Counted from the first letter of the stretch, positions 16,107 through 25,452 are shown. The stretch: 64,000 bases of DNA from Streptomyces sp. NBC_01241 (GCF_041435435.1 NZ_CP108494.1:4188501-4252500); one strand, 5' to 3'. The notes: a model not told the origin generated them from the sequence alone. Made by a program: numbers and translations.

Positions 16107-17417
16107 TCACACGGGCACGTGCACGGCCTCCACGCGGCTGATCACATGGTGGTCCCGCTCCCGGTGCGTGGCTCGGGAGTGCAGCCGCAGAATCTGTACG
16201 ACGCCGAGCGACTCCAGTACGAAGACCGAGGCGAAAGCGATCCGGTAGTTGTCCCCGGTCGCGTCCAGCAGCACGCCGACGGCGAACAGCGTGGTCATCG
16301 AGGCGATGAAGCCGCCCATGTTGACGATGCCCGACGCGGTGCCCTGGCGCTCCGGCGGGTTGGCGGGCCGTGCGAAGTCGAAGCCGATCATCGAGGCGGG
16401 ACCGCACGCGCCGAGCACCACGCACAGGACGATCAGTAGCCACATCGGCGCGTGGTCGCCCGGGTAGAAGATGGCCGACGCCCAGAGCAGCGCCGTCCCC
16501 GCGACCGTCCCGAGGGCCAGCGGCGCGCGGGCCGCGTGGTGGCGGGCGATGATCTGCCCGTAGACCAGCCCGAACGCCATGTTGGAGAGCACCACCAGGG
16601 TGAGCAGCTCACCGGCGGTGGACCGGCTCAGCCCCTGCGCCTCCACCAGGAACGGCAGCCCCCACAGGAGCAGGAACACCATGGCCGGGAACTGCGTGGT
16701 GAAATGCACCCACATACCGAGCCGGGTGCCGGGCTCCCGCCAGGCGGCGGCGATCTGCCGGCGTACGTAGGCGGCGCCCGCGTGCTCGGCGGGCGGCGGC
16801 TCGTGGCCCTCGGGGTGGTCCTTCAGGAACAGCAGAAGGAGTACGAGGACGAGAACCCCGGCGGCGGAGCTGCCGACGAAGGTGGTGGTCCAGCCGAATC
16901 CGTGCAGGGCCCGCGCGATGAAGAGCGTCGAAACGAGGTTGCCCGCCATCCCGAAGAGCGCGGCGACCTGCCCGATCAGCGGACCGCGCCGCGCCGGGAA
17001 CCAGCGGGCGCCGAGCCGCAGCACACTGATGAACGTCATCGCGTCGCCGCAGCCGAGCAGCGCCCTGGAGGCCAGCGCCATGCCGTACGAGGGGGAGAGC
17101 GCGAAGCCCAGCTGCCCCAGGGTGAACAGGACGGCCCCGAGGGTGAGGACCTTCTTGGTGCCGAGCCGGTCGACCATCAGGCCGACGGGTATCTGCATGC
17201 CCGCGTAGACGAGCAGCTGAAGGATGGAGAACGTGGAGAGCGCGGAGGCGTTGACGTGGAACCGGTCGGCGGCGTCGAGTCCGGCGACACCCAGGCTGGT
17301 GCGGAAGATGATGGCGACGAAGTAGACCGCGACACCGATGCCCCAGACCCACACGGCCCGCCGGCCGCCGGGCGGATCACCGGGCAGGGACAGGGTGGGC
17401 GCCGCGGCGGAACTCAT
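16107..17417 (-). CDS. Major facilitator superfamily transporter
   Basis: MFS permease of 436 residues with about 12 membrane segments. The conserved loop between segments 2 and 3 reads GLMVDRLGTKKVL, and a long cytoplasmic loop (about 195-225) separates the two halves. The substrate is not evident; it resembles anion:cation symporter/nitrate-nitrite-type and aromatic-acid carriers only in general layout. The start ATG overlaps the stop of the GntR gene by 4 bp (ATGA), so the two form an operon and the regulator probably controls the permease. Confidence 0.9.
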   Translation of the reverse strand: MSSAAAPTLSLPGDPPGGRRAVWVWGIGVAVYFVAIIFRTSLGVAGLDAADRFHVNASALSTFSILQLLVYAGMQIPVGLMVDRLGTKKVLTLGAVLFTLGQLGFALSPSYGMALASRALLGCGDAMTFISVLRLGARWFPARRGPLIGQVAALFGMAGNLVSTLFIARALHGFGWTTTFVGSSAAGVLVLVLLLLFLKDHPEGHEPPPAEHAGAAYVRRQIAAAWREPGTRLGMWVHFTTQFPAMVFLLLWGLPFLVEAQGLSRSTAGELLTLVVLSNMAFGLVYGQIIARHHAARAPLALGTVAGTALLWASAIFYPGDHAPMWLLIVLCVVLGACGPASMIGFDFARPANPPERQGTASGIVNMGGFIASMTTLFAVGVLLDATGDNYRIAFASVFVLESLGVVQILRLHSRATHRERDHHVISRVEAVHVPV

Positions 17418-18094
17418 CGGTCCTCACCCCTGACGAGCACCTTGACCCGGCTGACATGACGCCGCACGACCTGCGCGGCACCGTCCGCGTCGCCGGACCT
17501 GATGGCCTCCAGCAGCTCACCGTGCTCGGTGATGTTCGCGGCGATCCTCCCCGGGTGCGCCTCCATCACGGCGACGCCCATCCTCAGCTGACGGTCGCGC
17601 AGCTGGTCGTAGAGGCGCGAGAGGATGTCGTTGCCCGCGTTGCGCACGATCTCGGCGTGGAAGCAGCGGTCCTTCACTGACACCGCGGCCAGATCCCCCG
17701 CCTGGGCCAACTGCCGCTGCTCTTCGAGAAGTTCTTCGAGCCGCCCGATCAACCGCGCGGAGGCGGGCACGGCCTTGCGGACCGCGAACTCCTCGACCAG
17801 CAGCCGGGTCTCCACCACGTCCGCGATCTCCTGGGCGGAGACGGCGAGCACGAGAGCCCCCTTCTTCGGATACAGCTTGATCAGCCCCTCGGCCTCCAGC
17901 CGCAGCAGCGCCTCACGCACGGGCGTACGGGAGACTCCGACGGCCTCCGCGAGATCGCCTTCGGTGAGGAGCGTGCCGCCCTCGTAGCGGCGGTCCAGGA
18001 CGGCTTCCTTGATATGGGCGTAGACGCGCTCGGCGGCGGAGGACTTCTCGGCGGGCTTCACACGGGGCTTCACGACTGGGGGTGCGGCAGGCAT
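17414..18094 (-). CDS. GntR-family (FadR/FCD subfamily) transcriptional regulator
   Basis: Regulator of 226 residues. The N-terminal winged helix (about 20-85) has the typical ALLTEGDLAEAVGVSRTPVREAL-like recognition region (split here as TEGDLAEAVGVSRTPVREAL); a C-terminal FCD all-helical ligand-binding domain (about 95-220) has the His residues expected to bind a metal-carboxylate ligand. The start MPAAPPVVKPRVK at 18094 is favoured because a TATGCT -10-like box lies only a few bases before the ATG, suggesting a leaderless transcript. It is translationally coupled to the MFS gene. Confidence 0.88.
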   Translation of the reverse strand: MPAAPPVVKPRVKPAEKSSAAERVYAHIKEAVLDRRYEGGTLLTEGDLAEAVGVSRTPVREALLRLEAEGLIKLYPKKGALVLAVSAQEIADVVETRLLVEEFAVRKAVPASARLIGRLEELLEEQRQLAQAGDLAAVSVKDRCFHAEIVRNAGNDILSRLYDQLRDRQLRMGVAVMEAHPGRIAANITEHGELLEAIRSGDADGAAQVVRRHVSRVKVLVRGEDR

Positions 18095-18112
18095 GTACAC
18101 AGCATAGATACA
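18094..18112. promoter_or_regulatory. Dyad TGTA...TACA over the GntR gene promoter
   Basis: TGTACACAGCATAGATACA (19 bp) covers the probable -10 (TATGCT on the minus strand) and the start codon. Its short TGTA/TACA arms are a plausible autoregulatory operator. The rest of the 328-bp spacer up to 18422 holds the divergent promoters; I could not define the one for the DD-peptidase beyond AT-richer sequence near 18360-18395. Confidence 0.35.
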
Positions 18113-18422
18113 AGATGCGTGCACGATGGCACACGTCCGGGATCCGGACGGTGAAACCTCGGCCGACCGCGTCGGAACCGACCGATGGAGCGGGACGGAC
18201 CCGCACGGCGTGACGCGATCGACATCAACGACATCGCGTACGGGGCGATGGGGCCCGGATCCGGCGGGGGCGCACCGGACGACGCGCCGAGCCTTGCCCT
18301 GAACCACCCGTGGCCCCGGAATTGCCCCAGGAATCAGCACATCCATCCCCGGGTCTCATGAGTCTGATTACCGAGCGGCATCCTTATGAGGCCGCATTCC
18401 AGGGGCATTTGGAGCGTTCAAG

Positions 18423-19322
18423 TTGAAAATCGGCATCAAGGGTATAAACCGTATTTCGGCCGCTGCCACCGTGGCCCTCACCGCGGGTGCTGTCATCGCG
18501 GGAAGCGCGTTCGCCTCCACGGCGCAGGCCGCGACACTGCCCACCCCCACGATTACCGCCAAGGGCGGTTACGTGATGAACAACGGCACCGCGAAGTCCC
18601 TGTACTCCAAGGCCGCGGACACCCGTCGCTCCACCGGCTCCACCACCAAGATCATGACTGCCAAGGTCGTCCTGGCACAGAAGAATCTCAACCTGGATTC
18701 CAAGGTCACGATCCAGAAGGCGTACAGCGACTACATCGTCTCCAAGGGCGCCTCGTCGGCCCACCTGATCGTGGGTGACAAGGTCACCGTCCGCCAGCTG
18801 CTGTACGGCCTGATGCTGCCGTCCGGCTGCGACGCCGCGTACGCGCTGGCCGACAAGTTCGGCTCCGGCACCACCCGGGCGGCCCGCGTGAAGTCGTTCA
18901 TCGGCAAGATGAACACCCAGGCCAAGTCGCTCGGAATGACGAACACCCACTTCGACTCGTTCGACGGCATAGGGAACGGCTCGAATTACTCGACGCCGCG
19001 CGATCTGACGAAGCTCGCGAGCAACGCGATGAAGAGTTCCACGTTCCGCACGGTCGTGAAGACCAAGTCGACCAAGCAGAAGGTCACCACGAAGAGTGGT
19101 GGCTACCGCTACATGTCGTGGTCCAACACCAACACGATGCTCAGCAGCTACAGCGGCGCGATCGGCGTGAAGACCGGTTCCGGCCCGACGGCCAAGTACT
19201 GCCTGGTCTTCGCCGCGACCCGCAACGGCAAGACGATCATCGGCACGGTGCTCGCCTCCACGAACGCGACCACCCGGACCGCGGACATGAAGAAGATCAT
19301 GGACTACTCCTTCAAGAAGTAG
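18423..19322 (+). CDS. K15-type low-molecular-mass penicillin-binding protein (DD-peptidase)
   Basis: Secreted serine DD-peptidase acting on peptidoglycan stem peptides. There is a 36-residue signal peptide ending ASTAQA, then about 262 mature residues, the same length as the Streptomyces K15 DD-transpeptidase. All three active-site motifs are present: STTK (73-76), SGC (134-136, where most family members have SGN) and KTG (250-252). The SGC variant is known from the K15 enzyme. The TTG at 18423 is chosen because GGAG lies 8 nt upstream and no ATG or GTG fits the signal peptide. A terminator follows at 19355. Confidence 0.93.
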   Translation: MKIGIKGINRISAAATVALTAGAVIAGSAFASTAQAATLPTPTITAKGGYVMNNGTAKSLYSKAADTRRSTGSTTKIMTAKVVLAQKNLNLDSKVTIQKAYSDYIVSKGASSAHLIVGDKVTVRQLLYGLMLPSGCDAAYALADKFGSGTTRAARVKSFIGKMNTQAKSLGMTNTHFDSFDGIGNGSNYSTPRDLTKLASNAMKSSTFRTVVKTKSTKQKVTTKSGGYRYMSWSNTNTMLSSYSGAIGVKTGSGPTAKYCLVFAATRNGKTIIGTVLASTNATTRTADMKKIMDYSFKK

Positions 19323-19354
19323 TCCTCCAACCCCGCTCCCCGGGTCGCGAGGAG

Positions 19355-19384
19355 GGGCCCGCCGTGCCGTACAGCGGGCCCTTT
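19355..19384 (+). terminator. Terminator after the DD-peptidase gene
   Basis: GGGCCCGC pairs with GCGGGCCC around an 11-nt loop, followed by TTTC, 33 bp past the stop codon. Confidence 0.75.
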
Positions 19385-19444
19385 CCTGCACCCGGCCGCG
19401 GGCTCTCTCCCCCCGTCATTCTGCCTGAAAGGGCAATACGCACA

Positions 19445-21454
19445 TTGACCACCATTCCTCGTGGGCGGCTTCGCAGCGTCGCCGCGCTGTCGGTCGCCGC
19501 GACCTCCTGCAGTCTGCTCACCGCCGTGAGTGCCACGCCCGCTGCTGCGGCGACCAGTTGCACCTCGCCGGTCTTCAAGCGGCAGTTCTTCGCGAACACG
19601 TCGTTCTCCGGTACGCCGAAGAAGACCGACTGCGACTCTGTCATCGACCAGAACTGGGGCACCGGCGCCCCCGCCTCCGGCCTGCCGAAGGACAACTTCG
19701 GTGTCCGCTGGTCCCTGACCCGGGACTTCGGCTCCGGCGGCCCTTTCGCCTTCACCGCGGCGACCCGTGACGGCATTCGCGTGTACCTCGACGGGGTGCG
19801 CAAGGTCGACATCTGGAAGAACGTCTCCACCACCCAGAAGAAGACGGTCAACGTCACCGTCCCCGCCGGGAAGCACTCCCTGCGCATCGACTTCGTCAAC
19901 TGGACGGGCCCGGCCAACGTCAAGTTCGGTTACGCACCGAGGACGTCGGCCACCGTCGACAAGGTCAAGCCGCTCAGCCCGGTCGGCGTGAAGGCGGTCC
20001 TCGACAACGCCACGGCGAACGCCAAGGTGACCTGGTCCGCGAACAAGGAAATGGACCTCGCCGGCTACCGCGTCTACCGCCGGCCCAAGGGATCCAGCAC
20101 GTTCACCCTCGTGAAGACGACCACCGCAACCTCGTACGCGGGGGTCCCGCCCGAGGGCGGGAAAACGTACTACTTCGAGGTCCGCGCCTATGACAAGGCC
20201 GGGAACGTCTCCACCGGCAGTACGGACATACCGCTGACCACCGTCGCCGTCATCCCCCCGGCGGACTTTGCCGCGAAGGGCATCGACGCCGGGATCGTGC
20301 TGACCTGGAAGCCTGTCCCGGGCGCGGTCCGCTACAACCTGAAGCGCGACGACCAGCACGGTCACGTGTCGGTCCGCTCCGTCACCGCCACGGCCTTCAC
20401 CGACACCACGGTGAAGCGCTCCGAGAAGTGGACCTACCAGGTGGCCGCCGTGGACGGCGCCGGACGCGCCTCCGCGTACGGCCCCGCCGTCACGGCCTAC
20501 CGTCCGGTCGCGGCGCCGCGGAACATCGTCGCGACGCCGGGGATCAGCAGTGCGACCTTCACCTGGACGACCGATCACTCCGTCGACGGCGATGTGTACG
20601 ACTTCCACGTCTACCGTTCCGAGACGCTCCCCGTGGACACCTCGGCCGCACCGATCCGCTGCAGCACCACCTGGAAGACGCTCGGCGACGGGCGGCTCCA
20701 GTACACCTGCACCGACACCTCCCCGGCCGGCGGCCTCACCTACCACTACGTGATCAAGGCCTACGACAACTCGGGCAGGGAGTCGGTTCCTTCGGCCACG
20801 GTCGAGGTCACCACGCTCGCCAGGGACTGGACCCCGCCCGCGCCGGTCACCGGGCTCACCGCCAAGGCCACCGAGTACGGCATCGAGCTGCACTGGAACG
20901 CCAACACCGAGCCCGATCTCAAGCGGTACGTGGTGTACCGCGGAGAGCTGATCGACGGCGAGGACGAGCGGGTCTGCTACGGCACCTCGTCCGAGTACCT
21001 CGACGCGGCCACCACGTCCTACACCGACGAGCGGCTGCCCGACGGTGAGGAGCGGTGCTACTTCATCGACGTCGAGGACACCTCCGGCAACTCCAGCTTC
21101 CGGATGACGCACAGCGCCGAGGTCGCCGTCGTCACCGAGCTGGACCTGACTCCGTCCGTCGAGACCCCGGCGGGCTCCCCGCTCACGCTCACCGCGACCC
21201 GGGGCACCACCGGTACCTCGGTGGACCTGTCCTGGAACACGGTCGCCGATGCGACGGGCTACCTGGTCGAACGGTGGAACCCGACCGCGGGCGCGTACGA
21301 GAAGCTGACCGCCGATCCCGTCACGGACGTGTCGTACACGGACGCCACCGCCCCGACCGGCACCACCCACTTCTACCGGGTGACCGCCGTGTACGCCGAC
21401 GACACCCGGTCGGCGCCCTCCGCGGACTGGGTGATCCTGGCCCCCGCCGAGTGA
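19445..21454 (+). CDS. Secreted PA14-like/fibronectin type III repeat protein
   Basis: About 669 residues with a Sec signal peptide (RLRSVAALSVAATSCSLLTA, cleavage near ATPAAAA). A PA14-like domain follows at about 40-175 (FFANTSFSGTP, GVRWSLTRDF, GIRVYLDGVRKVDIWKN, KHSLRIDFVNWTG). After it come five to six fibronectin type III domains with the recurring pattern W-x-A-N-x-E-x-D-L-x-x-Y-x-V-Y-R. It is probably an extracellular glycan- or surface-binding protein; no catalytic domain is visible. A TTG at 19445 follows GAAAGGG 11 nt upstream and gives a proper signal peptide. Confidence 0.85.
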   Translation: MTTIPRGRLRSVAALSVAATSCSLLTAVSATPAAAATSCTSPVFKRQFFANTSFSGTPKKTDCDSVIDQNWGTGAPASGLPKDNFGVRWSLTRDFGSGGPFAFTAATRDGIRVYLDGVRKVDIWKNVSTTQKKTVNVTVPAGKHSLRIDFVNWTGPANVKFGYAPRTSATVDKVKPLSPVGVKAVLDNATANAKVTWSANKEMDLAGYRVYRRPKGSSTFTLVKTTTATSYAGVPPEGGKTYYFEVRAYDKAGNVSTGSTDIPLTTVAVIPPADFAAKGIDAGIVLTWKPVPGAVRYNLKRDDQHGHVSVRSVTATAFTDTTVKRSEKWTYQVAAVDGAGRASAYGPAVTAYRPVAAPRNIVATPGISSATFTWTTDHSVDGDVYDFHVYRSETLPVDTSAAPIRCSTTWKTLGDGRLQYTCTDTSPAGGLTYHYVIKAYDNSGRESVPSATVEVTTLARDWTPPAPVTGLTAKATEYGIELHWNANTEPDLKRYVVYRGELIDGEDERVCYGTSSEYLDAATTSYTDERLPDGEERCYFIDVEDTSGNSSFRMTHSAEVAVVTELDLTPSVETPAGSPLTLTATRGTTGTSVDLSWNTVADATGYLVERWNPTAGAYEKLTADPVTDVSYTDATAPTGTTHFYRVTAVYADDTRSAPSADWVILAPAE

Positions 21455-21470
21455 CCTGACCCGGCAGAAA

Positions 21471-21512
21471 AGCGGGCCTGCGCGGAAGGAATCCCCGCGC
21501 AGGCCCGCTTCT
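21471..21512. terminator. Terminator between the FN3 gene and bkdC
   Basis: Perfect 15-bp stem AGCGGGCCTGCGCGG / complement with a 9-nt loop, followed by TCTTCC on the plus strand and flanked by GCAGAAA on the other side. It lies between two convergent genes and should work in both directions. Confidence 0.85.
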
Positions 21513-21529
21513 TCCGTCTCACACGGCCA

Positions 21530-22933
21530 TCAGGACCAGGTGATCAGCCGCTTGGGCTGCTCCAGGATCGCGGCGACATCCGCCAGGAACTTGGAGCCGA
21601 GTTCGCCGTCGATCAGACGGTGGTCGAACGACAGTGCCAGCGTGGTGACCTGACGGGGCTTCACCTTCCCCTTGTGGACCCAGGGCTGGAGCTTGATCGC
21701 GCCGACCGCGAGGATCGCGGACTCGCCCGGGTTCAGGATCGGCGTACCCGTGTCGACGCCGAAGACGCCGACGTTGGTGATCGTCACCGTGCCGCCCGCC
21801 ATGGCCGCCGGGGACGTCCTGCCCTCACGCGCCGTGGAGACCAGCTCGCCCAGCGCCGCGGCGAGCTCCGGCAGGGTCATGTCGTGCGCGTCCTTGATGT
21901 TCGGCACGATCAGACCGCGCGGGGTGGCGGCGGCGATGCCCAGGTTGACGTAGTGCTTGCGCACGATCTCCTGGTTCGCCCCGTCCCAGGCGGAGTTGAT
22001 CTCCGGGTTGCGCCTGATCGCGACGAGGAGCGCCTTGGCGATGATCAGGAGCGGGTTGACCCGGACCCCCGCCATGTCCTTGTCTTCCTTGAGCTCCGCC
22101 ACCAGCTTCATCGTGCGCGTCACGTCGACGGTCACGAACTCCGTGACGTGCGGCGCGGTGAAGGCGCTGTCGACCATCGCCTGGGCGATGGCCTTCCGCA
22201 CACCCTTGACCGGGATACGGGTCTCCCGCACACCGGCAGCGACGGAAGCCGGCGCCTCGGCGGCGGGGACCGGCGCCGCCTCCACCGCGACGGGGACCTG
22301 CGCCTGGGCCGGTACGGGCGTGGCCGCCGCGTGCACGTCCTCGCGGGTGATGATCCCGCCCTCGCCGGTCGGGACGATCGTCGCCAGGTCGATGCCCAGG
22401 TCCTTGGCCAGCTTGCGCACCGGCGGCTTGGCCAGCGGCCTGCTCTCCCGGACGGTCGCGGCGCCGTGGCCGTTCAACTCGCCCTGGATCGCGGCCGCCG
22501 CGGCGGGCGCCGGGACCTCGGCGCCCTTGCGGGCGCGCCGCTTCGTGGAGGTCTCGGCGACGCCGTACCCCACGAGGACGGGCTGACGTCCCTTGGGAGC
22601 CTCGGGCTCCGGTTCCGGCTGCGCGGCCGGCTCGGGCGCCGGGGCCGCGTCACCGGTGCCCGGGGCCACGTCCACGGCGATGATCACCTGGCCGACGTCG
22701 ACGGTCGCGCCCTCGGGGAAGCGCAGCTCGTGCACCACCCCGTCGTACGGGATCGGCAGCTCCACGGCCGCCTTCGCCGTCTCGACCTCGCACACGACCT
22801 GGCCGTCGGTGACGGTGTCGCCGGGCTGGACGTACCACTTGAGGATCTCGGCCTCGGTCAGTCCCTCGCCCACGTCGGGCATCTTGAACTCACGGAAGCG
22901 AGCAGCGTTGGAAGTGTCGGTCATCGTTGTCAC
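21530..22933 (-). CDS. bkdC: Branched-chain 2-oxoacid dehydrogenase E2 (dihydrolipoamide acyltransferase), complex 1
   Basis: E2 core of the first BCDH complex, which transfers branched acyl groups from lipoamide to CoA. A lipoyl domain lies at about 12-90, with lipoyl-lysine Lys54 in EVETAKAAVELP. An Ala/Pro/Glu linker is followed by an E1/E3-binding domain (RKLAKDLGIDLATIVPTG) and the acyltransferase domain ending with the active-site DHRLIDG. The start is a GTG at 22933 (MTTMTDTS), 7 nt after GAGGA; an ATG at 22924 is the alternative. It is the last gene of the bkdA-bkdB-bkdC operon, 10 nt after bkdB. Confidence 0.92.
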   Translation of the reverse strand: MTTMTDTSNAARFREFKMPDVGEGLTEAEILKWYVQPGDTVTDGQVVCEVETAKAAVELPIPYDGVVHELRFPEGATVDVGQVIIAVDVAPGTGDAAPAPEPAAQPEPEPEAPKGRQPVLVGYGVAETSTKRRARKGAEVPAPAAAAAIQGELNGHGAATVRESRPLAKPPVRKLAKDLGIDLATIVPTGEGGIITREDVHAAATPVPAQAQVPVAVEAAPVPAAEAPASVAAGVRETRIPVKGVRKAIAQAMVDSAFTAPHVTEFVTVDVTRTMKLVAELKEDKDMAGVRVNPLLIIAKALLVAIRRNPEINSAWDGANQEIVRKHYVNLGIAAATPRGLIVPNIKDAHDMTLPELAAALGELVSTAREGRTSPAAMAGGTVTITNVGVFGVDTGTPILNPGESAILAVGAIKLQPWVHKGKVKPRQVTTLALSFDHRLIDGELGSKFLADVAAILEQPKRLITWS

Positions 22934-22943
22934 GCCCCAGTCC

Positions 22944-23924
22944 TCAGTACGCCAGCGAACGGTCGACGGCGTCGAGCACACGGTCGAGACCCGGCAGATA
23001 CTCGTCTTCCAGCCGCGCCGGCGGGTACGGGACGTGGTAGCCGCCGACCCTCAGCACCGGTGCCTCCAGGTGGTAGAAGCAGCGCTCGGTGATCCGGGCG
23101 GCGATCTCGGCCCCGGAGCCGTAGAACACCGGCGCCTCGTGGACCACGACGAGCCGGCGGGTCTTCTCGACCGAGGTCTGGATGGCGTCGAAGTCGATCG
23201 GGGACATCGAGCGCAGGTCCAGGACCTCGATCGACTTGCCCTCCTCCTGGGCGGCCGCGGCCGCTTCCAGGCAGACCTTCACCATCGGCCCGTACGCGAC
23301 GAGCGTCAGGTCGGAGCCCGTACGCGCCACCGCGGCCCGGTGCAGCGGACCGGGGATGGAGTCGGTCTCGACCTCGCCCTTGTCCCAGTAGCGGCGCTTC
23401 GGCTCGAAGAAGATGATCGGGTCGTCGCTCTGGACGGCCTGCTGCATCATCCAGTAGGCGTCGCTCGCGTTCGAGGGCGAGACCACCTTCAGGCCCGCGA
23501 CGTGCGCGAACAGGGCCTCGGGGGACTCGCTGTGGTGCTCCACGGCACCGATGCCGCCGCCGTACGGAATCCGGACGACGACCGGCAGCTTGATCTTGCC
23601 GAGCGCCCGGGCGTGCATCTTCGCAAGCTGCGTGACGATCTGGTCGTACGCGGGGAAGACGAAGCCGTCGAACTGGATCTCCACGATGGGCCGGTAGCCG
23701 CGCAGGGCCAGGCCGATCGCCGTACCGACGATGCCGGACTCGGCGAGCGGGGTGTCGATCACCCGGTCCTCGCCGAAGTCCTTCTGGAGTCCGTCGGTGA
23801 TCCGGAAGACACCGCCCAGCTTGCCGACGTCCTCACCCATGATGAGGACCTTGGGGTCGGTGTCGAGAGCCTTGCGCAGCGACTCGTTGAGAGCCTTCGC
23901 GATGGACATCTTTTCCATGGCCAT
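22944..23924 (-). CDS. bkdB: Branched-chain 2-oxoacid dehydrogenase E1 beta, complex 1
   Basis: 326-residue beta subunit of the thiamine-diphosphate-dependent E1. Transketolase-type pyrimidine-binding domain with MGEDVGKLGGVFRITDGL, DTPLAESGIVGTAIGLAL and the GGGIGAVEHHSESPE block characteristic of keto-acid dehydrogenase beta subunits, then a C-terminal transketolase domain. Start MAMEKMSIAKALN at 23924 with GGAGGG 8 nt upstream. It begins 2 nt after the bkdA stop. Confidence 0.93.
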   Translation of the reverse strand: MAMEKMSIAKALNESLRKALDTDPKVLIMGEDVGKLGGVFRITDGLQKDFGEDRVIDTPLAESGIVGTAIGLALRGYRPIVEIQFDGFVFPAYDQIVTQLAKMHARALGKIKLPVVVRIPYGGGIGAVEHHSESPEALFAHVAGLKVVSPSNASDAYWMMQQAVQSDDPIIFFEPKRRYWDKGEVETDSIPGPLHRAAVARTGSDLTLVAYGPMVKVCLEAAAAAQEEGKSIEVLDLRSMSPIDFDAIQTSVEKTRRLVVVHEAPVFYGSGAEIAARITERCFYHLEAPVLRVGGYHVPYPPARLEDEYLPGLDRVLDAVDRSLAY

Positions 23925-23926
23925 GG

Positions 23927-25126
23927 CTACTTGCCCTCCTCGGCGGAGTCGGAGTCGGCGAACGATGCCTGGTAGGCGGCGAACTGGGCGCGCTCCTCGT
24001 CGACGAGCGGGTTCCCGTCGGCGTAGGCGTGGTCGAAGATCGCCATCGGGTCGGGATCGGGCATCGCCCGTACCGCCTCTCGCACCCGCTTGCCGAGGGT
24101 CTCGCTCTCCTCGTCCAGGGCGGTGAAGAACGCCTCGTCGGCGCTGCCCTGCTTCTCCAGGTAGGTGCGCAGCCGCAGGATCGGGTCCTTGGCCTCCCAG
24201 GAGGCGCGCTCCTCGTCCGCCCGGTACTTCGTCGGGTCGTCGGAGGTGGTGTGCGCGCCCATCCGGTAGGTGAACGCCTCGACGAGCGTGGGCCCTTCCC
24301 CCCGGCGGGCCCGCTCCAGCGCCGACCTGGTGACGGCCAGGCAGGCGAGTACGTCGTTGCCGTCGACCCGGACTCCGGGGAAGCCGAAGCCCTGGGCGCG
24401 CTGGTAGAGCGGGACGCGGGTCTGCTTCTCGGTCGGCTCGGAGATCGCCCACTGGTTGTTCTGGCAGAAGAAGACGACCGGGGCGTTGTAGACCGCGGAG
24501 AAGGTGAAGGACTCGGCGACGTCTCCCTGGCTGGAGGCGCCGTCGCCGAAGTACGCGATCACGGCCGAGTCCGCGCCGTCCTTGGCGACGCCCATGGCGT
24601 AGCCGGTGGCGTGCAGGGTCTGCGAGCCGATGACGATCGTGTACAGGTGGAAGTTGTTGCTGTTCGGGTCCCAGCCGCCGTGGTTCACACCGCGGAACAT
24701 CCCGAGCAGATTGGTCGGGTCGACACCCCGGCACCAGGCGACACCGTGTTCGCGGTACGTCGGGAAGACGTAGTCGTCGTCGCGCAGGGCCCGGCCGGAG
24801 CCGATCTGGGCGGCCTCCTGGCCGAGCAGCGAGGCCCACAGGCCCAGCTCGCCCTGGCGCTGCAGGGCGGTCGCCTCGGCGTCGAAGCGGCGGGTCAGGA
24901 CCATGTCCCGGTACAGGCCGCGCAGTTCTTCGGCGGTCAGGTCGATCTCGTAGTCGGGATGCTCCACCCGCTCGCCCTCGGGCGTCAGCAGTTGCACGAG
25001 CTCGGGCTCGGAACTCTGGGGCGTCTTGGCGGGCGTCTTGGCGGACGTCCTAGCGGGCGTTTTCACGGCGCTGGTCCGCTTACTGCTGCGTCGCGGTTTG
25101 CTCGCGGCAGTGCTCTCCACGGTCAC
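23927..25126 (-). CDS. bkdA: Branched-chain 2-oxoacid dehydrogenase E1 alpha, complex 1
   Basis: 399-residue alpha subunit that binds thiamine diphosphate. The ThDP motif GDGASSQGDVAESFTFSAVYNAPVVFFCQNNQW (split as GDGASSQGDVAESF and VVFFCQNNQWAIS) is complete, and the phosphorylation-loop region FTYRMGAHTTSDDPTKYR is conserved. The first 40 residues are a basic, Ser/Thr/Lys/Pro-rich tail with repeated KTPA units, unlike complex 2. The start is a GTG at 25126 with GGAGGA 8 nt upstream. First gene of the operon. Product: branched acyl-CoA starters for fatty acids and polyketides. Confidence 0.93.
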   Translation of the reverse strand: MTVESTAASKPRRSSKRTSAVKTPARTSAKTPAKTPQSSEPELVQLLTPEGERVEHPDYEIDLTAEELRGLYRDMVLTRRFDAEATALQRQGELGLWASLLGQEAAQIGSGRALRDDDYVFPTYREHGVAWCRGVDPTNLLGMFRGVNHGGWDPNSNNFHLYTIVIGSQTLHATGYAMGVAKDGADSAVIAYFGDGASSQGDVAESFTFSAVYNAPVVFFCQNNQWAISEPTEKQTRVPLYQRAQGFGFPGVRVDGNDVLACLAVTRSALERARRGEGPTLVEAFTYRMGAHTTSDDPTKYRADEERASWEAKDPILRLRTYLEKQGSADEAFFTALDEESETLGKRVREAVRAMPDPDPMAIFDHAYADGNPLVDEERAQFAAYQASFADSDSAEEGK

Positions 25127-25321
25127 GTGCGTGCTCCTCCGTCGGTCCGGCCCCCGGGGTCTGCCGGGAAACCAGTGCGGCTCGCCTGTGTCCGTACCCG
25201 TGCACGGGGTGGGTGCCGCTCGGTCCGGGAAACAGGCGTGACAGGTGCCCCGGCGAGCGCCCTGCCAAAAGCACGTTACCCAGTACGCCGCATAACTGCG
25301 AAACCCTATCTGACCTGCAAT

Positions 25322-25343
25322 TTTGCTTGGATTTCCAAGTAAA
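25322..25343. promoter_or_regulatory. Dyad in the bkdA / response-regulator intergenic region
   Basis: Within the 326-bp divergent region, CTTGGA-TT-TCCAAG (25326-25339) is a perfect 6-2-6 palindrome that extends through TTT/AAA with one mismatched pair. On the minus strand it lies immediately upstream of TTGCAG, a possible -35 of bkdA. A regulator-binding site for the bkd operon, the response regulator gene, or both is likely, but the protein is unknown. Confidence 0.45.
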
Positions 25344-25452
25344 TCGAAAAAGTCGGGAACTCTCGCTGGTCACAGCACTGGGAACAGCCTTGCAGGCTGC
25401 CGGGACAACGGCACGTTATCCCGCCGTTCGGCGGCAGGGAAGAGGCGAGTGT

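Noticed and set aside
19304..21370. 688-codon minus-strand open frame under the FN3 protein
   Set aside because: Low-complexity Gly/Arg/Val/Asp translation, antisense to a gene with a signal peptide and clear FN3 repeats.
22944..24839. Long 631-codon version of the E1-beta frame
   Set aside because: The upstream half overlaps E1-alpha in another frame and has no homology; a good ribosome-binding site sets the start at 23924.
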